Shown here in pieces: positions 17,568-27,372 of a DNA stretch of 50,857 nucleotides. A program made the translations under genes and the position numbers. The DNA comes from Stentor roeselii (Eukaryota > Ciliophora > Heterotrichea > Heterotrichida > Stentoridae), in NCBI GenBank assembly GCA_006503475.1, contig RSEH01000309.1:1-50857 (forward strand), in the 5' to 3' direction. Positions within the stretch are counted from its first letter, which is position 1. The number at the start of each line of letters is the position of its first letter. Below the pieces are notes generated by a model. It ran no database searches, was not told where the DNA came from, and saw only the letters and a list, made by a program, of their open reading frames with translations.

Positions 17568-18173
17568 TTATTTAACTAAAATTTTCCTCTTGAGAAACTG
17601 AGGTGTATTTGATTTAGTCGAATTTACTGTAATGTTCCTGATGGATGATCGCTTGAAAGTCAGTTCGGGTAAAATTTCCTTGTTATAAAAAAAAATTTTC
17701 ATGTATTTCTTATAAAACTTGCTACTGGGAGATAAACAACAAGGATATCCCATAAGAGTATTTTCAATTTGAGTTATTTTGGCTTCTTGACTTCTAACTC
17801 TTAGTTTCATCTTCTTAATTTTCCTTTTGTTCTTCAAGCAAACATTTTCAAGTTTCTCAAGTTTATTCATATGCCTGCTGCTCTGGCAACTATAACAACT
17901 GACGTCACTCATAAGACTTACAAGAGACTTTTTCAAGTTCAAAATATCTTCAGTTAAATCTTCCTGATTTCCTGAAAGATTCAAAACCTCTTGATTTGCG
18001 TCTTCAAAACACGAGGACAGTTTTCCAATGTTTTTGAGTATCTTGACGTCTTTAAAAACCGACGATTCATCTCCTAAGTATTGCCCAGTATTAAGCCCAT
18101 AATCCTCCAATTTCGAGGAGTCGTTCGATTCCCCTAATCCAAGAGAATCATAAAAAAGCCTTTTCCTATCCAT
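17568..18173 (-). CDS. Unrecognised coiled-coil protein
   Basis: A 201-residue protein. It has an acidic, serine-rich N-terminus with GLGESNDSSKLEDYG, a helical stretch with heptads around residues 60-80, and a SCYSCQSSRHMNKLEKLENVC segment (three Cys, one His) leading into a basic helix KNKRKIKKMKLRVR. The tail is basic with KRKILVK at the end. No enzyme motif or membrane segment is seen. It is preceded on its 5' side by the 31-bp minisatellite, so its promoter probably overlaps or borders that array. Confidence 0.5.
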   Translation of the reverse strand: MDRKRLFYDSLGLGESNDSSKLEDYGLNTGQYLGDESSVFKDVKILKNIGKLSSCFEDANQEVLNLSGNQEDLTEDILNLKKSLVSLMSDVSCYSCQSSRHMNKLEKLENVCLKNKRKIKKMKLRVRSQEAKITQIENTLMGYPCCLSPSSKFYKKYMKIFFYNKEILPELTFKRSSIRNITVNSTKSNTPQFLKRKILVK

Positions 18174-18232
18174 TTATAACCAATTCTCAAAACTACATAA
18201 AAACCTTAAAACCTTCAAAAAAAAATCATTTT

Positions 18233-18448
18233 GACTATTTCTGGTAAATCTGATTATTTTTAAGACTATTCCTGCTAAATCTAATTATTTTTAAGACTAT
18301 TTCTGCTAAATCTGATTATTTTTAAGACTATTTCTGTTAAATCTGATTATTTTAAGACTATTTCTGCTAAATCTGATTATTTTTAAGACTATTTCTTCTA
18401 AATCTGATTATTTTTAAGACTATTCCTTCTAAATCTGATTATTAATAA
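18233..18448. repeat. 31-bp minisatellite, seven copies
   Basis: Units start with gactatt at 18233, 18264, 18295, 18326, 18356, 18387 and 18418, so the period is 31 bp with one 30-bp unit. The common core is taaatctgattattttta, and copies differ by single substitutions. The array ends at the TAG stop of the dynein gene (18449-18451, reverse strand) and starts 60 bp from the ATG of the next gene. No reading frame crosses it, because each unit carries TAA triplets. Confidence 0.93.
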
Positions 18449-20128
18449 CTAAGAAGATTCCGGTATCTGCAGATGTCCAAGAAGTGCCTTGATCCAATCA
18501 TCATTCTTGTTATGAGAGTACTCTTTATCCATCTGATAAACATAAATCGCTGAAGCCGAGTTTCCCGCAGCGATTCTATATCCATTGTTATCCCATGCGA
18601 GTTTATTCAAAGCTCTAGAGCTAGTGACCTGTTTAGTATAAGGTGTTTCAAGGCTTTTTCCGAGATCCCAGACATCAAGATTGCCTCCTCCATCAGCTGA
18701 AGCGAAAATGCAAGGATTGGTGGGTGACCATTTGACGTCATAGACATATTCATCATAAGCGTCGATGGTCATCAGCTGCTTTTGCCCTCCTTTTTGATAG
18801 AGCTTGACTGTCCAGTCCACAGAACCGACGAGAAGAAGGCCACATTCGCTGTTTGGGTGATTTTGGACACTCGTGATTGGAGCCATCAGACAAGCTGCGA
18901 TTTCGTCTTTTTCCATACTCATTGAACCTTGAAGCACTCCGTTTAAAACGTTGCCGTCTTCAGTGCCCACTGTGTAGCTCCATGGCTCTTCACTTGAAAA
19001 GTCTAAACAGTTTATGCACAGGTCGTGACGGTTCTTGATTTCTGATTAAGGAATACCGAAAGTCTCGGAAGGGTTTTGGAAATAGTTCATTACCCATACG
19101 CAGAATTTACCGTCGCTGGAAAGGGATATCACGTTGCTTGAATGACGACTTTCTGCGAATGCGACTCCCACTATTGGGAATGAGTGCCCTTTAGAAAACT
19201 GAGGAGAGCGTTGAATAGGAAGTGACTTAGACCTAAGATCCCATATAAGAAGCTGTCCTCCATAACTACCAGCCAAGAGCAGATTCGGATCACTAGGACA
19301 GATCTGAGCTTGAGTAATCGAGCTCTGACAATAAACCGTATGTTTCGGCTTCGAAGCATCTTCCAAATGCCAAATATTAACAACTCCATGAGGAAGTTTC
19401 GATTCAATCGAGTCCGATTTGAAATAACTCGCAACAATCATATCATCAAAATGAGGACTCCACTCCAAAGAACTCACACATCTTTCTTCATCCTTATAAT
19501 GCAACATCTGCAGTAATTTCAATTTACTCTTCTGTTCAAAAGCATCTTCAATCTTCTGCTGCAAGATAAAATCTTCAGCAGCATCAAACTGTTCATCCAG
19601 AGCTTTTTCAATGATATTCGAGCATTTTGAGAAAAAGTTCCAAAACTCCTGAGAAGCGACAATTTTTTCAGCTTCTTCTGGATCGATTTCTTTGATTTTT
19701 GCATTTTCAGCGTTTTCGTCTTCTTCTTTTTTGTCGGGTTTTGTGACTCTTTCGAAGCCTGCAGTTCGAACGCCTTTCATAGTGTCTGCTTGTTCCTCGT
19801 CTTCGGAGTCTGTTTGCATTTCGACTTGAATTCCTCTTTCATAAGCGATTGTCTTGGGCTTGGGCACCAGGTAAACCTTGCTGATTGACTTTATTCCGTA
19901 GTCGGACTTTGGAACTATGATGCTTGAATTGTGGCCTGAATCTGCTGAGACACTCAGCGATAGGTCACTGTTGTAGCTTCTGTTCATATCTTCTCTCATG
20001 CTCGGCTCGAGGAACTGAGTGTTGTGAGATCGAGCGTTTTCTCGCTCTTGCTTCGCTTTTCGTAGGGCTTCTAACTTTTTCATTCGCTCTTCTTTACTCT
20101 TCTGGATTGAGTCTTTCAGGTCTGCCAT
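18449..20128 (-). CDS. DYNC1I: Cytoplasmic dynein 1 intermediate chain (two exons)
   Basis: A 554-residue WD-repeat protein after removal of one 15-nt intron. Residues 1-35 form the charged N-terminal helix that binds dynactin p150 and NudE (KSKEERMKKLEALRKAKQER). A disordered acidic segment includes VEMQTDSEDEE, similar to the light-chain-binding region. The beta-propeller carries ERCVSSLEWSPHFDDMIVASY, GQLLIWDLRS, SSDGKFCVWVM, GSVDWTVKLYQKGG, DEYVYDVKWSPTNPCIFASAD and ALNKLAWDNNGYRIAAG, which match DYNC1I in order. This subunit links dynein heavy chain to light chains and cargo adaptors and drives minus-end transport. Axonemal intermediate chains differ in these strings. The C-terminus is slightly shorter than in animals. 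The 3' end abuts the minisatellite. Confidence 0.95.
19042..19056 (-). other. 15-nt spliceosomal intron of the dynein intermediate chain gene
   Basis: On the reverse strand GTATTCCTTAATCAG is 15 nt with GT...AG ends and an in-frame TAA. Its removal joins ...PSETF-E-IKNRHDLC in frame between two propeller blades. Without removal the WD domain would be cut in half. Confidence 0.95.
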
Positions 20129-20751
20129 TTATTGAATGGAAAATTTTTAGGATGTTTTGGGGTTTTTAGGTGGATTTTTTTGGATTTGATTTTGAGGGGA
20201 TGGGTGTTGATTGATGGCTTCTACTAATGAAGGAGCTTATTTATATGTTTATCTGTTTTTTGGTGGAGGAACTGCATTTGGATGTTTGGAAATTTAAAAT
20301 TTTTTCAGATGCTAAAATACTTGTCTTAGAGGAATAAAGAATATTGAAGTTTTAGGATAATACAGCTTTTATCAATTAATTTGTTTGCAAGACCATAAGA
20401 TCCTACGAAAATTACTCAAAAAATGCAAAATCCTTGAAACCTTTGAATTTTAAAACATCTCGATTCATTTATATCTAAAAATATACAGCTAAGTCACTTA
20501 TTTGTGTAATACTGTAATATATAAATCCTGACAAATTACATTAATCTGAAATTTATTAATTTTATGAGGGAACTACAATCAATCTGCAGAGGAAAAGTCT
20601 TTAATTAACTCACCTTGATCTCAAAATGACACTCAATTATTCCTACAATAACTAAATTGTTACCAAAACTACTAAAATTCATTGAAAGACAAACCAAGAC
20701 AATAACTTAGAAAGGAATTAATCTATAAATGATTTATCAACAAAACCAAAG
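20129..20751. other. Intergenic region upstream of the dynein gene
   Basis: 623 bp between the dynein ATG and the 3' end of the next minus-strand gene. No open frame, RNA gene or repeat is recognised. The first 150 bp next to the dynein ATG are rich in G and T on the + strand, and the rest is AT-rich. It probably holds the dynein promoter. Confidence 0.5.
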
Positions 20752-21210
20752 TCAATTTCGAGATTTCATGACTTTCCTTTGTCTGATAACAGGTCTTCTG
20801 AGAGGTTCTTTCATGACATTCTGCAAAGCTTTCTGAAAGAACTCAATGTTAAGGTTTTTCGCTTTAGAAAAGATCCAACTAGGCGAAATCTTAACTCTAC
20901 AAATTTTTCTAGGAGTACTTCTACTGCTTTGCTTTTGACTACTTGAGTAAGTCTCATCCTGAAGCACATTAAGATACCGTTTAGCAGACGAAGACCCTTC
21001 AGAAGTATTCTCAATCATTCCTTTATAACTACTGCTTGTTAAGTTGTTAAAAGAAGATTTCAATGAACAATTTCCTCGAGATGATGGAAACAACGTCAAA
21101 TGTTTCAACTCGAATTTTTTGTGCAAGTCTCGATTTTCTTGTAAAAAAGTTGAAAAAGCTTTGGAAGATTTAAACCTGAATGGCTTGTCTTTCATCTCAA
21201 AGCCTGACAT
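20752..21210 (-). CDS. Unrecognised serine-rich basic protein
   Basis: A 152-residue protein with many Ser, Lys and Arg residues: FPSSRGNCSLKSSF, SSSQKQSSRSTPRKICRVKISPS (shown split here: SSSQKQSSRS then TPRKICRVKI) and a basic end PLRRPVIRQRKVMKSRN. No known domain. The stop is TGA, one of the few in the window. Its ATG faces the acyl-CoA dehydrogenase ATG across 26 bp, so the two must share a promoter. It may be a small nuclear or cytoskeletal protein; this is only a guess from charge. Confidence 0.5.
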   Translation of the reverse strand: MSGFEMKDKPFRFKSSKAFSTFLQENRDLHKKFELKHLTLFPSSRGNCSLKSSFNNLTSSSYKGMIENTSEGSSSAKRYLNVLQDETYSSSQKQSSRSTPRKICRVKISPSWIFSKAKNLNIEFFQKALQNVMKEPLRRPVIRQRKVMKSRN

Positions 21211-21236
21211 GTTGAATAAAAGTTTATATTTTGAAA
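21211..21236. promoter_or_regulatory. 26-bp gap between two divergent start codons
   Basis: Only 26 bp separate the ATG of the minus-strand gene (21208-21210) and the ATG of the acyl-CoA dehydrogenase (21237-21239). Any promoter for either gene must lie partly in the coding region of the other, or the real start of one gene is further downstream. The gap contains ataaaa and tatatttt strings but no clear element. Confidence 0.45.
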
Positions 21237-22877
21237 ATGACGGATTTTTTTCAAGAACCTCCTCATCTTGGGAATCAGTTTGAGGAAGATTATACTTTGA
21301 AGGCTTGTCTTGAATTAATCATGGGGAATGCACTGAAGGGGCATTCTGAGGATTTGAATTCTTTTGGGGAGAGAGTTGTTGGAGAATTGATGGATCATCA
21401 TTTTAATTGTGAAAGATTTCCTCCGACTTTTGATCAGTACTCTGCTTGGGGGGAAAGAATTGACCGAATTTACACCCACCCAAGCTGGAGCCACATGCAC
21501 CGAGTAAGTGCTGAGGAGCACCTAATATCATTAGGATATTCAAACTTTGCATTCAACCGAACAGTCCAATTCGCAAAGTTGTATTTATTCAACCCATCAG
21601 GAGGTCTTTACACGTGCCCTCTAGCAATGACAGACGGAGCGGCATACCTAATAAAGCATATCCTTGCTCCAGACCCGGAGCTCTCAGAGGTATTTTCCCA
21701 CCTCACATCTTCAAACCCTTCAAATTTCTGGACAAGTGGCCAATGGATGACAGAAAAACACGGAGGCTCCGACGTGTTCAATGCAACAAAAACAACAGCG
21801 ACTCACATTTCTTCAGACAAATACAAACTAAACGGTTTCAAATGGTTCACCTCAGCAACAACAGCAGAAGTCACCTTCACACTTGCCAGGGTGGAAGGAA
21901 AAATCTCTTTATTCCTTGTAAAAACTTCTGAAAACAAGAAAAATCTTCAAATTGTTCGATTAAAAGACAAACTCGGCACCCGACAACTGCCAACTGCAGA
22001 AATCATCTTAAAAGACTGTATCGGAAAACTTGTCTCTCCTGTTGGCCAAGGGATTAAAATGATATCAAACATGATGAACATCACTCGTTTGTACAACAGC
22101 ATCTGCGCTGTTTCTAACATGCGAAGAGCTCTCGCTATCGCTCGAGATTTTTCTCATCGACGTCAAGTCTTCGGCGAGTTGCTGTCTTCAAATCAGCTTC
22201 ACAAAGAAACTCTTTTTTTAATGGAGGTGAAATTAAGAGGATGTCTTTTGTGGGTGTTGTTCTTGTCTCGACTTTTAGAAAAAACTGAGAAAAATTTAGC
22301 GGAAGAATGGGAAAAGTACCTTTTAAGACTTTTAACACCTGTTGTTAAGTTGTATACTGGAAAGGTCTGCCCTGAGGTTGTTAAAGAAGGCATGGAAGCT
22401 GTCGGTGGCGTCGCTTTTATGGAAAATTCAGGAATACCTGCATTGCTTAGGGACTCTGAAGTTCTTTCTATTTGGGAAGGAACGACTAATGTTCTTACCT
22501 TTGATGTTGTTAGAGTTGTCAGGCATGATAAAGGACTTGCTTTGTTTAAAGAAGCGGCTTTTAAGGTCTGTTCAAGTCGTGAATTTGAAAGTCGAATTGA
22601 TGTTGTTGCTCAAGTTTTTGAATCGAAAAGGTATCTGAGAAAAGCAGCGTTTGAATTAGGACATATATTCGTCGCGGTCTTGTTTAGAATGGCTGGTAAG
22701 TCTGATGGAACAGGGGTTCAATCGCAACTTTGTGAGTATTGGAAAGGGAATTTTCAGGAAAAGTTTTATGGATTGAAGGATGATCTTGTGGATTTAATGG
22801 CAAATTCTTTGGTTGATGGGAAACCTACTGGATGTGGCAACTTTGATAAGAATAATAAGCCGAGGTATCGACTTTAA
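21237..22877 (+). CDS. Acyl-CoA dehydrogenase, AidB / ACDH-11-like
   Basis: A 546-residue flavoprotein. The N-terminal extension with WGERIDRIYTHPSWSHMHRV is typical of AidB and nematode ACDH-11. The FAD-binding strings GQWMTEKHGGSDV and YKLNGFKWFTSA follow, then LKDKLGTRQLPTAEIIL and the helical domain SNMRRALAIARDFSHRRQVFG (first 20 residues). The C-terminal motif LSIWEGTTNVLTFDVVRV carries the Glu that serves as catalytic base in the family. These enzymes oxidise acyl-CoA with FAD; the AidB branch takes long or unusual chains and in bacteria is also linked to alkylation damage. No mitochondrial presequence or peroxisomal C-terminal signal is visible (ends RYRL), so location is open. The start at 21237 is the first ATG in frame. 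Confidence 0.88.
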   Translation: MTDFFQEPPHLGNQFEEDYTLKACLELIMGNALKGHSEDLNSFGERVVGELMDHHFNCERFPPTFDQYSAWGERIDRIYTHPSWSHMHRVSAEEHLISLGYSNFAFNRTVQFAKLYLFNPSGGLYTCPLAMTDGAAYLIKHILAPDPELSEVFSHLTSSNPSNFWTSGQWMTEKHGGSDVFNATKTTATHISSDKYKLNGFKWFTSATTAEVTFTLARVEGKISLFLVKTSENKKNLQIVRLKDKLGTRQLPTAEIILKDCIGKLVSPVGQGIKMISNMMNITRLYNSICAVSNMRRALAIARDFSHRRQVFGELLSSNQLHKETLFLMEVKLRGCLLWVLFLSRLLEKTEKNLAEEWEKYLLRLLTPVVKLYTGKVCPEVVKEGMEAVGGVAFMENSGIPALLRDSEVLSIWEGTTNVLTFDVVRVVRHDKGLALFKEAAFKVCSSREFESRIDVVAQVFESKRYLRKAAFELGHIFVAVLFRMAGKSDGTGVQSQLCEYWKGNFQEKFYGLKDDLVDLMANSLVDGKPTGCGNFDKNNKPRYRL

Positions 22878-23297
22878 GATTAGGATGTTAAGTTTAGATT
22901 AGAATTTTTAGTTTAAGTGTTTAGTTTATGAAAAATTATGAAATTTATATAATGAGTTTAAAATTATTTTGAGATATTTGGTGGTGTTTATTATTTGAAT
23001 TATGTGAGCCTGTTATCGATTAAGAATTAAAATATTTCTTCCTTGAATAATTTTTTATTTATTAATCCTGAGTTAATAAGAATTATTTTCTAATAAGTGT
23101 GATTTACTTATTATTCAAAGACACATAAGAAATTACCTGGTTTTTTCATCATTTTTCAAACTGATGAATTTCTTGACTCTACCTTTAAATAATTTATGAT
23201 TTGAGTGAATGAAGATTATCCACCTCAAAATTATAAACTTATACAAATTAACTTAAACTCCATGAAAAAGACAAAATTGATATCAAAACCAAAATAA
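22878..23297. other. Convergent intergenic region
   Basis: 420 bp of AT-rich DNA between two convergent stops. No open frame, RNA gene or repeat was found. It probably contains only the 3' ends of the two transcripts. Confidence 0.5.
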
Positions 23298-26078
23298 TTA
23301 CTTAAAAACTTTCACCAAATTTGAAAAAGTCCTCGTCACTCTCCTAACCACAAAAGAACTTGGTCTACTTTTCAGGTATTTTTTCCTTTTAACCATTTTC
23401 CTAATCCTCTTAATTTCTTCAACATGATCAAAATTCTGAACTTTCTCATCAGCCTCGAGCATTAAAAGTCTTTGAAAAGTAAAAAAATCAAGACCAGATC
23501 CATTTTTAAGAGCTTCTAAAAACTTCTGTTTAAGGACCAAATGTTTCATATTTTCCAAATCTGCGAATTCTTCAATCTTTTGATTCCATTCCGGGTTGAG
23601 TCCATCTTGATTGTGTTTGTCAATTAAAGCGCGATTTAATTGCGATGAGAAGTGAAAACCGTGATTAGGTTTATAAGAAGTTGATATTTCTTCAAGTTCC
23701 TTATCAATTTCTAAGTCGTTTTCGAGGTAAACCACGTTTTCTGTGCTATCTTCAGAGCCCACATCAAGATTTGAAATAGAAAAGGCAACTAAAGGTTGTT
23801 TTCCATGACTGGAATAAGAAGATTCGATCATGTCCATGACTGATCGTTTTCGAAAGTTTTTTATCAAAGATTCTAAATTTTTTTGATCATATTCAATCGA
23901 TGACTCGATATTTTCACTGCTTTTTTCAGAGTTTTCTGAGGAACTTTCCTCTTCTTCTATGTTTTTTCTGTTTAGTCTTTTTTTAATGATTTCAACCATG
24001 TAATTTTTTAATGAATTCAAAGTTTCTTGACGTTTATTCGTTCGGATGATGGAAATCAGCTCGTTTTTTATTCCTTGACTGAAAAGACCTTTAGTGATAC
24101 TCTGAATGATAACTTCAGGAGTCATCAGAGATTTAGACTTTTGTAGAAATTTAAAAGCGGTTTTCACTTCTTTTATCATATTTTTCTTAATAGTTTTTCG
24201 TTGCTGAGCTAAAATTTTGCTATTTTCAGGAGATTCCTGGTAAACCAAGTTAAAATCTCCGTTATAACTAGTGAGAAGTACACTGAGTTGTCCAAACATA
24301 TAAATAGAAAAGTTATTGATAAACCTTTCAACACTTTTTTTCGGTTTTCTAAAAAAAAACATTTCTTTTTCTGAATCATTGACAATCAAAGTATTCCTTC
24401 TTTGAATCTCCAGCAATTCAAGTTTTGACTTCCTTTTACTCGATTTGACCATTTGAGTACTTGTACGTCTTAAACGTGGAACCCTTACCGACGCTCTTGA
24501 TTTCCTGAAACTCGGTTTCAAGGACTCTCTACGAAAATCATTATTTTCATTTTTTCCCATCTTAGCCAAGTAATTCTGTTCTTTTTCCTCTGAGACACTT
24601 GCCTCTTTACTGCTACTTCCAGACCTGCTGACTATTTTTAACTGGTTTTCATTTGAAGAAACTGCCAGAAATTCACTTAACTTTAAATTTTCTGCTTTTT
24701 TCTTGGGGAATAGTTCTTGACCCTTTTTTATAACGGTTTTTGCTTTTTTCTTAGGTTTTTCTCTGGAAAAAATACTTTTGGCTAATGGTTCTTCTGCTAT
24801 TGTGGAAAGATGGGTTTCTGGAGACTTTTGAAGAGAATTTCGAGACTTGTGGAAGGGTAAGGAGGATTCTTCTTCGATTTGATTGGAAAGAGGCGATTTT
24901 GGGAGAACTGGGTGAGAACTAGGCTTTTTTGAGGGGTTTGAGGAGGGAAATGATTGAAGGGGTGTTGTTTGGATTCCTTTTGAATTGTCTGATGTTGAGT
25001 GTGATTGTCGAAGAGGAGTGAATTTAGTGAATGGGATGTTTTGGAGATTTTCTACTTCGGGTGATTGATTTTTTAAGCATTTTTCAGGGATTTCGGGGCT
25101 TTCAGGGATTTCGTGTCTTGGAAATGAAGAACTTGCGATTTTAACGGAGGTTTCGGTATTTTCTGAAGAGGATTCTGGATTTATTATAATTTGATATTTT
25201 GGTCTTTGAGGAGATGAGATTGCTTTTGAGTCATTTTTAGTTTTGGTGATTTCTGAAGTTTTTTCAATAACAACAGGGTTTTCCAGTTGTTTCTCTTTTT
25301 TTGAGATACTCAAAGGGCTTTCATCAAGTTTAATCAAATTTTTCAATAAAAATTTTTCATTATCACTTAAATCTTTATCAAAAGTTTTAGTTTCAGGAAT
25401 TTTTATCGGATAATCAGAACAATCTTGCGTCATAAGTACAGAGGTCTGGCTTTTTTCCTCAGATTTTCTCTGATTTTTTTGGCTGAACATTGATTTTGAC
25501 CTATTTTCTTTCCGTTCATTCAAAACCTTTTTCTTTTTAATTTCTTGAATTCTAGTCTCATGTCGATCATTCACTCGATTCACTTTTTTTCCATTTCCTG
25601 AAAAATTTTCAACTAAATCTTCAATTTTTTCCTTTTTTTTCGTTTCAGTGAGACTTTCAGACTCTTCTGATTTTCCTTTGAAAAAGTTAAATTCTTTTTG
25701 AAAGTCGATGCTTTTCTGAGGAGTCCAAAGTGTGGGGAAATCATTTTCACAGGCTTTGGTGCTTGTGCTGGAAAACTTACTTCTTTTATAATCTGATATT
25801 TTTGAGAGAAAGTTTTCGGGTAATGCATCGAATTGATATGGAGAAGAGACTTTTAAACGATTTGAATGGTTGACTGGCCTGGAAATTGAAGGGAAGTAAT
25901 TTGAAGGGGCTATGAAATCTGGATACCTTGGAGGTGAATGAAGCTCTGCTAAGGAATGGACTTTGTATGGCTCGCTGATGTTTATTGGACTACTTAACTC
26001 GGATTTACTTTTTGTTGATCTCCAGCCTTGCAGTTCTGAGTAGTTTTTTCGCTTGTAGGTCTTTTGATGCGCTTTCAT
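23298..26078 (-). CDS. Unrecognised long, mostly disordered protein
   Basis: A 926-residue protein. The first 520 residues are Ser-, Pro-, Lys- and Glu-rich and look disordered (for example PESPEIPEKCLKNQSPEVEN). A basic patch RKSRASVRVPRLRRTSTQMV follows. Residues about 570-700 look folded and helical (KSVERFINNFSIYMFGQLSV, then AFKFLQKSKSLMTPEVIIQS). An acidic serine stretch (EEEESSSENSEKSSENIES) follows, and the C-terminus is basic. No known domain is recognised. The many Ser/Pro sites suggest phospho-regulation, as in cortical or basal-body scaffolds of ciliates, but this is inference. The single 2.8-kb frame supports it as real. Confidence 0.6.
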   Translation of the reverse strand: MKAHQKTYKRKNYSELQGWRSTKSKSELSSPINISEPYKVHSLAELHSPPRYPDFIAPSNYFPSISRPVNHSNRLKVSSPYQFDALPENFLSKISDYKRSKFSSTSTKACENDFPTLWTPQKSIDFQKEFNFFKGKSEESESLTETKKKEKIEDLVENFSGNGKKVNRVNDRHETRIQEIKKKKVLNERKENRSKSMFSQKNQRKSEEKSQTSVLMTQDCSDYPIKIPETKTFDKDLSDNEKFLLKNLIKLDESPLSISKKEKQLENPVVIEKTSEITKTKNDSKAISSPQRPKYQIIINPESSSENTETSVKIASSSFPRHEIPESPEIPEKCLKNQSPEVENLQNIPFTKFTPLRQSHSTSDNSKGIQTTPLQSFPSSNPSKKPSSHPVLPKSPLSNQIEEESSLPFHKSRNSLQKSPETHLSTIAEEPLAKSIFSREKPKKKAKTVIKKGQELFPKKKAENLKLSEFLAVSSNENQLKIVSRSGSSSKEASVSEEKEQNYLAKMGKNENNDFRRESLKPSFRKSRASVRVPRLRRTSTQMVKSSKRKSKLELLEIQRRNTLIVNDSEKEMFFFRKPKKSVERFINNFSIYMFGQLSVLLTSYNGDFNLVYQESPENSKILAQQRKTIKKNMIKEVKTAFKFLQKSKSLMTPEVIIQSITKGLFSQGIKNELISIIRTNKRQETLNSLKNYMVEIIKKRLNRKNIEEEESSSENSEKSSENIESSIEYDQKNLESLIKNFRKRSVMDMIESSYSSHGKQPLVAFSISNLDVGSEDSTENVVYLENDLEIDKELEEISTSYKPNHGFHFSSQLNRALIDKHNQDGLNPEWNQKIEEFADLENMKHLVLKQKFLEALKNGSGLDFFTFQRLLMLEADEKVQNFDHVEEIKRIRKMVKRKKYLKSRPSSFVVRRVTRTFSNLVKVFK

Positions 26079-27372
26079 TTGAATTATTGTAGAGCGAATT
26101 ATACTGATATTAAAATTTGAGTAAAAAAATGATTTTTTTTGGACTAATATTAAATTAATGTTAAAGGATTTATTTTAAATGATTTTTGTTTGGGGTTTAT
26201 GTTAGAGGTTTAAGGTAAATTGAACTTAATTGAAGCAAAACAATTATTTGATAGGATTTAATGCATGAAGTATTATGATAAGATTTTCGGTCTATGAAGA
26301 ATCACTTTAGATCTAATAATTTTTATCTAATCATCAAATATTTACGAATATCTAAAATTAATTAACCTTTAACATGCTTGTATTAATTAAGGATAAACAG
26401 ATCAAGATTCATATATACTGACAGTGATTCATCTGGAAAATAATGTTACGGTTTGGGTATAGTGAAAGATTAAATTTAATTCAGCTCAAAGACTTCATTC
26501 ATTATTTAATAAATTAATTCTAGATATTGCTAGTTTCTATAATAGTTGAACCTTTATTTGTTGATAATCTTGCCTGCTCATTATTAAACGTAGCAGGAAT
26601 AACAGTCGCTATGCTATTTTTAGTCTTCTAAAACTTATCCAGCCTTAAATTTTCCCAATTAATTTGAAGATCCTTGAAACAGAATTCAACTCAAGGGTAA
26701 AAGCAATAAATGTAATTATGACGAATCCAGAAAGACTGATGACTAAAGAACATTTCAAAATCATTGCCACATAAAACACAAATATGCGCATCTCACTTGA
26801 AACTCGATATGCAAAGACAAAGGGATCTTGATGTGTTCTAGAAAAAATCAAATAAAAAATAACCTGATTAAATTTTACAGCTGTTGAAAAAATAACAAGA
26901 CAAGTGAGCTATTTCTCCTGGATCAAACTTAAAAAATCACTGAGAGAGTTCTTCTCAAAGTAAATTAAGTAATAAAGGGAAAGCTTCAGACTTGAATTCA
27001 CTGAAAAAAGTCCTGAATCTCTTAAAGGTTTTCATTTTATCGTCTTTTTTTATTTTTGAGTGCATTTTTGTAAGATTCTAAGTAAATTAATCCTGAAGTA
27101 TTAACAGACTTCTTTGAAGATAACAAACAAAGAAGCAAAGAATTAAGTCTAACCTGCAAACGATTTGAAACTTGGAGTATTTAATCAACAAATCTTCACA
27201 AAGACACTTCAAGAAACCGTTGAATCCATATGAAAGTTTCTTTTGAGGGATGAGGTAGAGATATAGATTTAGTGAAGAGAATCGAAAATAAATCATGTTA
27301 TTACTAAGCATATTAAAAATTTACATGAATTAAACCATTTAGATATTTTATTCGCATTAAATTTATGAAATT
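26079..27372. other. Intergenic region with no supported gene
   Basis: 1.3 kb of AT-rich DNA with stops in all frames at short spacing. Two short reverse-strand frames (26645-26851, 27087-27311) encode hydrophobic stretches and could be remains of a multi-pass membrane protein. They lack a convincing match to anything in the window. The right end is the 3' flank of the kinase-like family. Confidence 0.4.

Noticed and set aside
18233-18448. CRISPR-like array
   Set aside because: Units are directly adjacent without unique spacers, and the genome is eukaryotic.
26645-27311. Two short hydrophobic reverse-strand frames as a membrane protein gene
   Set aside because: They lack a common frame, start or splice sites and show only loose similarity to the membrane part of the Cys-rich protein.
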